9,239 nucleotides of DNA, from positions 1-9,239 of the forward strand of contig JACPQP010000577.1 of NCBI GenBank assembly GCA_016190465.1, read 5' to 3'. The translations under genes were made by a program, and so were the position numbers. Below the pieces are notes generated by a model. It saw only the letters and a list, made by a program, of their open reading frames with translations. It did no database searches and had not been told where the DNA came from. This document shows, piece by piece, positions 1-5,536 of the stretch (the stretch's first letter is position 1; each line of letters opens with the position of its first letter). The DNA comes from Chloroflexota bacterium (GTDB lineage: Bacteria > Chloroflexota > UBA6077 > FW602-bin22 > JACPQP01).

Positions 1-96
1 CCCCTACACACCGTGGCGTACACGCGGGCAGGCACGGGGGCCTGCCCCTACACACCGTGGCGTACGCGCGGGCAGGCACGGGGGCCTGCCCCTACA
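1..96. repeat. 44-bp tandem hairpin repeat, about 2.2 copies
   Basis: Copies cover 1-44 and 45-88 and differ at one base (cgtacacg against cgtacgcg). A third partial copy (CCCCTACA) ends at 96. Each unit holds a perfect 8-bp stem, GGGCAGGC/GCCTGCCC, at 26-33/40-47 and 70-77/84-91, with a 6-nt loop. The array is cut by the left edge of the window, so its full copy number is unknown. It runs directly into the Shine-Dalgarno sequence AGGAGG (96-101) of the next gene. The unit looks like a short interspersed palindromic repeat rather than a protein-binding array; no T tract follows the stems, so a classic intrinsic terminator is not indicated. Confidence 0.9.
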
Positions 97-106
97 GGAG
101 GATCTC

Positions 107-1771
107 GTGACCGACGGCGCCCGGTTTCGACTGGTGGGGCAACCGGCCTCGACCGAACAGTTCGAGCCGATCGAATTCGTCATTCACGTCGCCGCGCCCG
201 CGGTGACCAACCCGTTCGCCGACCTCCAGTGCGAGGCGACGTTCATTTCGCCGCGCGGGCAGACCCGGACGATCCAGGGGTTCTGCGACGCCGTGGATGG
301 TTCGGTCGTTCGCCTGCGGTTCTGTCCGGAGGGGGAGGGGCGCTACCGGTACGAGCTGCGGTGCGCGGATCGAGCGGGCGAGACCGCCTTTACCGGCGAG
401 TTCACGAGCAGTCCCTCGAGTCGGCGCGGGTTCATCCGGCTCGACCCCGACTACCCTCGCCACTTTCGCGATGACACCGGTGGTCACCCGTTTCTCGCCG
501 GGAAGACCGCCTGGATCCTCGGCGCGAGCCCGCTCTGGCGCGAGTTCCTGGACCAATGCGTCCAGCAGCGCCAGAACGTCGCGCGCTTTGCGGTCGGCGG
601 GATCGATTTCCGGTCGAGCTGGTTCAGTTGCCACTGGTGGGGTGGAACACCGGACGCCCCCGACCTGACCCGCCACAATCTCGTCCAGTGGCAGCAGATC
701 GACCGGGCGATCCGATACGGTGCGGAGCGGGGCCTCTTGTTCGAAGTATGCCTTTTTGCCGACACGGGGAAGACGCACTGCGGGGACTTCCCGATTCCCC
801 ACCCGATCATGGAGCGGTACTGGGACTACACCCTGGCTCGCCTCGCGGCGTATCCCAACGTCCTCCTCTGGCAGCTCTTCAACGAGTACACCGGACACGG
901 CGAGTACCAGACGGCCATGGCCGCCTACCTGCGCCAGCACGATCCCTACGGGCATCTCGTCACGACCTCCGGTCGCGAGGTGGGCGATATCCCGTTTCCC
1001 GAGGCCGACTGGAATGACCTGATCGTCCCGCACTTCTGCACGGGCAGCCATCTCGACCTGCACGATTTCTACCGGTCCTGGGCGCTCCGTCTGCGCAGCT
1101 ACGGCAAGCCGGTCTATGTCGACGAGACGGGCCGAGCGATTGACGGTCAGGGGAACTACGACGGCGAGCACCGCCGCAAGCAGTACTGGATCTGGGCGGT
1201 GTCGGGTGTCTACTGCAACTTCCACTCGAAGGGTGGCTGTTATGTCGATCTGACGCGCGAGCCGGGCGAGGAGTACTGGCCACACCTGGTCAACTTCTGG
1301 CTGGGGACCCGGTGGTACCGGATGCAGCCGACGGACCGACTGGTGCGGTCCTGGCCAGCCGGCGTCCGCGGCGCCTACGCGCTCGCCGCCGACGACGAAG
1401 CAGTGGTCTACCTGCACGCCGACGACGATCGCGTCGTGGCGCCAGGCACGCTGGTGCTGGACCTGGCGGAGGGCGGGTGGTGGGCGTACTGGTACGATCC
1501 CAAGACGGGCTGCACGATCGCCGTCGAGCGCTGGGCCGACGTATCCGCCGCCGGGCAGGGACGCGGGGACACAGGGACGGCGGGAGTGACTTCACTCCCT
1601 GACCCCCGACGGGGAGTATCGGCGACGGGGCCCAGTTCAGGAACGGCGGGCGACGCGGAGAGGGCGGATGCGGGGACGCGGGGACACGGGGGCGCTGCCC
1701 AGGGCTGGGCAGTGGCCGTGCCCACCTTCCGGTCGGATCTGGTCCTTCACCTGACGCGGATCACCCGTTGA
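107..1771 (+). CDS. Glycoside hydrolase, DUF5060-like N-terminus plus clan-A-type TIM barrel
   Basis: Predicted 554-residue cytoplasmic glycosidase. The GTG start at 107 is chosen because AGGAGG (96-101) lies 5 nt upstream and the protein homology-like region begins at once; no signal peptide is visible. Residues about 15-100 form a beta-rich domain resembling DUF5060, the small domain that precedes many bacterial glycosidase barrels. From about 110 the text FLAGKTAWILG and the following W-R-E-F segment resemble DUF4038/GH140-like barrels. The motif LLWQLFNEYTG places Asn259-Glu260 as the likely acid/base pair, and VYVDETG places Glu340 as the likely nucleophile, the usual clan GH-A arrangement. 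A Trp/Tyr-rich C-terminal beta region (about 460-554) follows, interrupted by a Gly/Asp/Thr/Arg-rich stretch at about 485-532 that looks inserted. It precedes a sugar transporter operon, so it probably acts on an imported glycoside. Family is an inference from motifs; substrate is unknown. Confidence 0.8.
   Translation: MTDGARFRLVGQPASTEQFEPIEFVIHVAAPAVTNPFADLQCEATFISPRGQTRTIQGFCDAVDGSVVRLRFCPEGEGRYRYELRCADRAGETAFTGEFTSSPSSRRGFIRLDPDYPRHFRDDTGGHPFLAGKTAWILGASPLWREFLDQCVQQRQNVARFAVGGIDFRSSWFSCHWWGGTPDAPDLTRHNLVQWQQIDRAIRYGAERGLLFEVCLFADTGKTHCGDFPIPHPIMERYWDYTLARLAAYPNVLLWQLFNEYTGHGEYQTAMAAYLRQHDPYGHLVTTSGREVGDIPFPEADWNDLIVPHFCTGSHLDLHDFYRSWALRLRSYGKPVYVDETGRAIDGQGNYDGEHRRKQYWIWAVSGVYCNFHSKGGCYVDLTREPGEEYWPHLVNFWLGTRWYRMQPTDRLVRSWPAGVRGAYALAADDEAVVYLHADDDRVVAPGTLVLDLAEGGWWAYWYDPKTGCTIAVERWADVSAAGQGRGDTGTAGVTSLPDPRRGVSATGPSSGTAGDAERADAGTRGHGGAAQGWAVAVPTFRSDLVLHLTRITR
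1556..1704. repeat. Repeat-derived in-frame insertion inside the glycosidase gene
   Basis: This stretch has repeat-like DNA unlike the rest of the gene. It holds a 15-bp direct repeat, GGGACGCGGGGACAC, at 1558-1572 and 1673-1687; a stem GGGAGTGA/TCACTCCC at 1582-1589/1592-1599; and a stem CCCCG/CGGGG at 1604-1608/1610-1614. CAGGG occurs at both borders (1556-1560 and 1700-1704), exactly 144 bp or 48 codons apart. Removing one unit would join ...SAAGQ to GWAVAVPTF without changing frame. The ends can also be read as an inverted repeat, GGGCAG (1553-1558) against CTGCCC (1695-1700), echoing the 44-bp repeat at the left edge. The encoded residues are low complexity and probably disordered. Confidence 0.6.
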
Positions 1772-1867
1772 GGGGTGTGACGCCTTTCCACGCACGCGCC
1801 CAGAGCAAAGAGGGTTGAAAAGGTGGTGGTGACAGCCGAATGAAGCGATAGCGTGCCCGTTGTGCGT

Positions 1868-1882
1868 CGTTTGTCGCGAACG
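1868..1882. promoter_or_regulatory. Candidate imperfect operator upstream of the binding-protein gene
   Basis: CGTTTGTCGCGAACG is an imperfect palindrome with four matched outer pairs (CGTT/AACG), 38 nt before the start codon of the solute-binding protein. Sugar operons of this kind are often controlled by LacI or GntR family repressors binding such sites, but no regulator gene is in the window and no second copy was found. The rest of the 149-nt gap (1772-1920) shows no convincing -35/-10 pair; TTGAAA at 1815-1820 has no good partner. Confidence 0.25.
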
Positions 1883-1905
1883 CCTATGCGTGGATGTGTT
1901 CTGTT

Positions 1906-1913
1906 AAGGAGGT
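1906..1913 (+). promoter_or_regulatory. Strong Shine-Dalgarno sequence deciding the binding-protein start
   Basis: AAGGAGGT matches the 16S anti-Shine-Dalgarno over eight bases and lies 7 nt before ATG 1921. It excludes the in-frame ATG at 1894, which would put extra residues in front of the twin-arginine signal. Its strength fits a binding protein made in excess over its permeases. Confidence 0.9.
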
Positions 1914-1920
1914 AGATCAT

Positions 1921-3432
1921 ATGACCTGGCAGCTTTCCCGGCGAGCTTTCATCCGAGTAGCGGGCCTGCTGACGAGCGCTGGCGCGGGTGCACTGTTGGC
2001 CGCCTGCGCGGCACCACCCACGCCCACGCCCGTGCCGCCGACCAGGGCGCCGGCCCCGCCCACCGAGCAACCAAAGCCGGCCGCGGCCGCGCCGACCCCC
2101 ACCACGGCGCCCAAGCCCGCGGCGCCCACGCCGGTACCCACCCTGGCACCCACCCCGGCGCCGGCGCCCACGGTGGCGCCCAAGCCGGCCGCGGCGGCCA
2201 GGACCACCATCGTCTGGTGGCATCACTGGGCGGAGGAGGACAGCAAGAAGAAGGTCATCAATCAGTTCATCGAAGACTACCAGAAGGCGCACTCCAACGT
2301 CCAGATCAACATCCGGTGGTGGCAGAAGGCCGAGATGTACCCGGTTGCCAAGAACGCCTTCATCGCGGGCAAGGACTTCCCCGACATGATGTATGGCCCG
2401 GAGATCGCGTTCATCGAGGCGGGCTGGTTCGAGGACCTGACGAACGTGCTGGACTGGTCCCAGTTCATGGAGGGGGCCAGGGAACGCGCGACCAGGACGA
2501 TCGCCGGGAAGACCGGCGTCTGGGATCCCCCCCTGGAGTCGGGGAGCGATGAGATCTACTACAACCCCAAGATCTTCGACAAGCTCGGGATCAAGGTTCC
2601 CGACGACAAGCAGTACACCGCCGACCAGTTCGTCGAGGTCTGCCAGAAGATTCGCACAGGCGGGTTCGATCCCTTCGCCCAGGGCATCGGCGACCGCGCC
2701 TACCCGGGCCGCTTCCTGTTCCACTTCGGCCTGCTGGCCGCGCTCGCCTGCGACGACACGAAGAAGCTGCTGAGTGGCAAACTGGAGTGGACGAACCCCG
2801 CCGTCCGCCCGGTCCTGGAGTGGGGCGCCAGGCTCTCCAAGATCCCGGTCATGCCCCCGACGTACGCCACGATGAAGCTGGCCGAGAGCCATCAGTACTT
2901 CCATACCCCGCCGCCCGGCAAGGACCTGCCGCGGGCCGCGATGTTTCTGGTGGGCACCTGGTACGCTGGCCGGGCCTTCGTGCCTCCGGAGAAGGGCGGT
3001 CAGCCGGCAGACTTCCGCATCTCCTGGCTGAGATACCCCACCTTCCCCAACGGCAAGGGGAGCGGCCTCAAGGTTGGCGGCGGTGGCGGCGGTGGCGGCT
3101 CGCCGGCCAGCATGAGCAAGGCCAGGGAAGTCGCCCTGGACCTGATCCGCTCGTTTATGACCACCAGGTACGGCAGCATCTGGCTCGGCTACACCTACGT
3201 GCCCACCGAGCTGAAGACCGACCCGAAGCAGGTGCCCCAGGGGCCGATGCAGTGGTACGCCGAGGAGTTCGCCCGCACGCATGAGGGGCAGCGGTACTGC
3301 ACCTTCAACATGACCACGCCGCCGGCCCTGGAGGAGGCGATCAAGTCGGCCCTGAACGAGGGCATCCCGCAGAACCTGATCACCGTGGACAAGGCGATCG
3401 AGATCCTGGACAAGGGGCGCACGTCAGCGTAG
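1921..3432 (+). CDS. Extracellular sugar-binding lipoprotein of a CUT1 ABC transporter
   Basis: A 503-residue family 1 solute-binding protein that would capture a sugar or oligosaccharide outside the membrane and pass it to the two permeases downstream. The N-terminus carries SRRAFIR (residues 6-12), a good twin-arginine motif, then a hydrophobic core and the lipobox LAAC with Cys29 as lipidation site. Residues about 32-93 are a Pro/Thr/Ala/Lys linker that would hold the domain off the membrane. The binding domain starts near residue 95 with TTIVWWHHW, the typical first strand of this family, followed by the aromatic-rich NIRWWQKAEMYP segment, the PDMMYGPE motif and a C-terminal part with the usual KAREVALDLIRSF helix. 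A run of eight glycines (386-393) sits in a position where homologues usually have a short Gly-rich loop. Family assignment is firm; ligand unknown. Confidence 0.93.
   Translation: MTWQLSRRAFIRVAGLLTSAGAGALLAACAAPPTPTPVPPTRAPAPPTEQPKPAAAAPTPTTAPKPAAPTPVPTLAPTPAPAPTVAPKPAAAARTTIVWWHHWAEEDSKKKVINQFIEDYQKAHSNVQINIRWWQKAEMYPVAKNAFIAGKDFPDMMYGPEIAFIEAGWFEDLTNVLDWSQFMEGARERATRTIAGKTGVWDPPLESGSDEIYYNPKIFDKLGIKVPDDKQYTADQFVEVCQKIRTGGFDPFAQGIGDRAYPGRFLFHFGLLAALACDDTKKLLSGKLEWTNPAVRPVLEWGARLSKIPVMPPTYATMKLAESHQYFHTPPPGKDLPRAAMFLVGTWYAGRAFVPPEKGGQPADFRISWLRYPTFPNGKGSGLKVGGGGGGGGSPASMSKAREVALDLIRSFMTTRYGSIWLGYTYVPTELKTDPKQVPQGPMQWYAEEFARTHEGQRYCTFNMTTPPALEEAIKSALNEGIPQNLITVDKAIEILDKGRTSA
2014..2199 (+). 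repeat. Low-complexity Pro/Thr/Ala linker coding repeat
   Basis: The DNA consists of degenerate repeats of CCCAC/GCGCC words coding a spacer of about 62 residues (32-93 of the lipoprotein) rich in APT, PTP and PKPAA units. Such spacers after the lipidated cysteine are typical of Chloroflexota binding proteins. Length is likely to vary between strains because of the repetitive DNA. Confidence 0.85.
3076..3099 (+). repeat. Octaglycine codon run from a 9-bp repeat
   Basis: GGCGGCGGT is repeated 2.67 times without change, coding Gly386-Gly393 in the solute-binding protein. It keeps the frame and probably arose by slippage. Confidence 0.85.
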
Positions 3433-3449
3433 CCCCCGCGTCTCGCTTC

Positions 3450-3495
3450 GTGTCTTTGTGTGGAGCCCGGAGCCCGGGTTTGACCACAAGGACAC
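3450..3495 (+). promoter_or_regulatory. Stem-loop between binding-protein and permease genes
   Basis: The outer stem is GTGTCTTTGTG (3450-3460) against CACAAGGACAC (3485-3495), 11 pairs with one G-U. Inside it CCCGG (3466-3470) pairs with CCGGG (3474-3478) around a 3-nt loop. It follows the binding-protein stop by 17 nt and ends 11 nt before the permease Shine-Dalgarno. In sugar operons of this design such structures protect the upstream mRNA or partly stop transcription so that more binding protein than permease is made; that role here is inferred. No T tract follows. Confidence 0.65.
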
Positions 3496-3518
3496 CAGGA
3501 GCACAGAGGAGGAGGAGA

Positions 3519-4535
3519 ATGGCGCTGAACATACCGCTGACAAGGGGTCGGGCCGGGGCCGGGCGGGAGGCCCGCCGCTATCCATGGCGCTCGATCTGCC
3601 TCTTCCTGGGGCCGGCCCTGGCGCTCTACTGCGCGTTCATCATCGTGCCGGTCGGCATGACCTTCTACAACAGCGTGAACCGGCTCCAGGTGTTCGGCGC
3701 CTCCGGCATCCGGTACACCTACGTCGGTGCCCAGCATTACGACCGGCTCATCCCGCGCCCGGAGGTGACCACCCAGCCGGCCCAGATGGTCGCCGGCGTC
3801 GTCCCGCTGACCCTCGCGTGGGGCGACAACACCTTTCGCCTCGCCGTCGAGCACAGCCTGACCTGGGCGCTCGTCTCGCCGTTCCTGGAGATCCCTATCG
3901 CCCTTCTCCTGGCCTATCTGCTGTATCTCAAGGTGCCTTTCGCCCGCTTCTTCCGCTTCGCCTGGTTCACGCCGGTCCTCATCTCCTGGGTCGTCGTGGG
4001 CATCATGTTCCGGTGGATCTACAACTACGAGTGGGGCATCGTCAACACCCTCCTGCGGCTGGTGAGCCTCGACGCGCTGGCCGTCAACTGGCTTGGTCGC
4101 CTGGACACGGCGTTGCCGGCCCTCATCGCCATGACTACCTGGAAGCAGGTGGGGTTCAACCTGGTGATCCTGCTGGCCGCGATCAGCTCGATCCCGGCCG
4201 AGCTGTTCGACGCCGCGCGGATGGATGGCTGCAACCGCCGGCAGATCCTGGTCTCGATCGTCGTCCCCCTGCTGCGCGTGACCATCGTCAATCTGCTGGT
4301 CCTCTGCTTCATGGGCAAGATGGAGGCGTTCGCCGCCGTCTGGGTGACTACCCAGGGGGGCCCGGTCTACTCGACCGAGACCGTCGCCACCTACATGCAG
4401 AAGCGGGCCTTCAACTGGCAGACCCTGGACCTGGGCTACCCCTCGGCCATCGCGGTCATCTGGTTCTTCGTCGTCTTTGGCCTGGCGATGCTCTTTCAGC
4501 GCGTGCTCCAACGCCGCGAGATCGTGGAGTTCTGA
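3519..4535 (+). CDS. CUT1 sugar ABC transporter permease, MalF/UgpA type
   Basis: A 338-residue inner-membrane permease that forms half of the transmembrane channel. ATG 3519 is chosen because a GA-rich Shine-Dalgarno (AGAGGAGGAGGAG, 3505-3517) lies directly upstream; an earlier in-frame start at 3450 lies inside the stem-loop and has no such site. Six membrane segments can be drawn at about 25-49, 108-137, 146-166, 199-222, 243-268 and 308-330. The EAA loop that docks the ATPase is E228-LFDAARMDG-237 through Pro250, matching the EAA---G---------I-LP pattern. The extracytoplasmic part between segments 1 and 2 is long (about 50-107), including an extra stretch around residues 78-102. Its stop is followed after one base by the ATG of the second permease, so translation is probably coupled. 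Confidence 0.93.
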   Translation: MALNIPLTRGRAGAGREARRYPWRSICLFLGPALALYCAFIIVPVGMTFYNSVNRLQVFGASGIRYTYVGAQHYDRLIPRPEVTTQPAQMVAGVVPLTLAWGDNTFRLAVEHSLTWALVSPFLEIPIALLLAYLLYLKVPFARFFRFAWFTPVLISWVVVGIMFRWIYNYEWGIVNTLLRLVSLDALAVNWLGRLDTALPALIAMTTWKQVGFNLVILLAAISSIPAELFDAARMDGCNRRQILVSIVVPLLRVTIVNLLVLCFMGKMEAFAAVWVTTQGGPVYSTETVATYMQKRAFNWQTLDLGYPSAIAVIWFFVVFGLAMLFQRVLQRREIVEF

Positions 4536-4536
4536 G

Positions 4537-5517
4537 ATGAGGACCGCCCAGGGCGCCGCCGCCGCGAGTCGGCGGCGCACGCTCGCGCTCGCGAGCCGCC
4601 GACTCTCCCGGTTGCTGCTGTTCATCCCGTTGGGCGTGGTCACGGCGATCCTGCTGGGGCCGTTCGTCTGGACGCTGATGATGTCGTTCCGCCTGACGAA
4701 CGAGATCAACAATAACCCGTACGGTCTGCCGATCCCATTCCACACCTACAACTACACCTACGCGCTGCTCCCCGCCAAGCCAGACCTGCTGGCGATGGGC
4801 GAGGCGGTGGGCATTTGGCCGGAGGCCACCGCGGCCTGGCTCGACCGCGCCGGCCTGGAGAACGGCGGCTTCGGCTTCGGCACCTACATCCTGAACAGCA
4901 TCCTCGTCGTCGGCCCGGCTCTCGTGATCGTGACCGTCGTCACGACGATGGCCTCGTACGCTTTCGGCCGCCCCCGGTACGACTTCCCCGGCCGAGGAAT
5001 GGTCTTCATCTTCGTCTTCCTCTCGATGTTCTTCCCGCCGCAGATCACGCTCCTGTCGCTCTTTCAGCTCACGGTTACCTACGACATCTACAACACGCGC
5101 TGGGCGCTGATGCTGGTCTATCCGGCGACCGCGATCGCGTTCAACACCTACCTCCTGCGCGCGTTTTTCGCGCAGATCCCGACGGAGATCGAGGACGCCG
5201 CGCGCATCGACGGGTGCAGCGACTGGGGCATGTACTGGCGAGTGATGCTGCCAATCGCCCGCCCGGCCGTGGCGACGACACTGGTCTTCAACTTCATCAA
5301 CTTCTGGAACGAGTTCCTTTACGCGCTGACGCTGGTCACCAAGCCCGAGCTGAACACCATCCCGCTGGCCTCCTGGCGCTGGGTGGGGGAATACTACCTC
5401 GACGTCGGCGGCCTGGCGGCCGGACTCGTCGTCAGCATCCTGCCGATCGTCGTCCTTTATCTGGCGCTCTCCGAGCAGTTCATGCGGGGGATGACGGCGG
5501 GGGCGGTCAAAGGGTGA
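4537..5517 (+). CDS. CUT1 sugar ABC transporter permease, MalG/UgpE type
   Basis: A 326-residue inner-membrane permease, partner of the gene just upstream. ATG 4537 follows the preceding TGA with one base between, and GGAG at 4527-4530 lies 6 nt before it, inside the upstream gene. Six membrane segments lie near 25-47, 117-142, 154-178, 187-208, 230-258 and 295-318. The EAA motif reads E219-DAARIDG-226 and runs to LPIARP, and the C-terminus ends in GAVKG, as usual for the MalG type. The loop between segments 1 and 2 (about 50-116) is longer than in typical members and includes an acidic, Trp- and Gly-containing part at 80-115. The next gene starts 19 nt downstream. Confidence 0.93.
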   Translation: MRTAQGAAAASRRRTLALASRRLSRLLLFIPLGVVTAILLGPFVWTLMMSFRLTNEINNNPYGLPIPFHTYNYTYALLPAKPDLLAMGEAVGIWPEATAAWLDRAGLENGGFGFGTYILNSILVVGPALVIVTVVTTMASYAFGRPRYDFPGRGMVFIFVFLSMFFPPQITLLSLFQLTVTYDIYNTRWALMLVYPATAIAFNTYLLRAFFAQIPTEIEDAARIDGCSDWGMYWRVMLPIARPAVATTLVFNFINFWNEFLYALTLVTKPELNTIPLASWRWVGEYYLDVGGLAAGLVVSILPIVVLYLALSEQFMRGMTAGAVKG

Positions 5518-5536
5518 CATGGGGAGGTAAGAAGGG

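Noticed and set aside
1..96. CRISPR array
   Set aside because: The 44-bp units are directly adjacent with no spacers between them, and no cas genes are near.
92..1417. Long minus-strand open frame opposite the first glycosidase
   Set aside because: It is the antisense image of a gene with clear catalytic motifs; its translation is Arg/Val-rich with no recognisable domain. High GC makes such frames common.
1815..1843. Promoter with TTGAAA as -35 for the binding-protein gene
   Set aside because: The hexamers 16-18 nt downstream (such as GAATGA) do not resemble a -10 box.
1747..3282. 511-codon minus-strand open frame opposite the solute-binding protein
   Set aside because: The plus strand encodes an unmistakable lipoprotein with signal and strong Shine-Dalgarno; the antisense product is low complexity.
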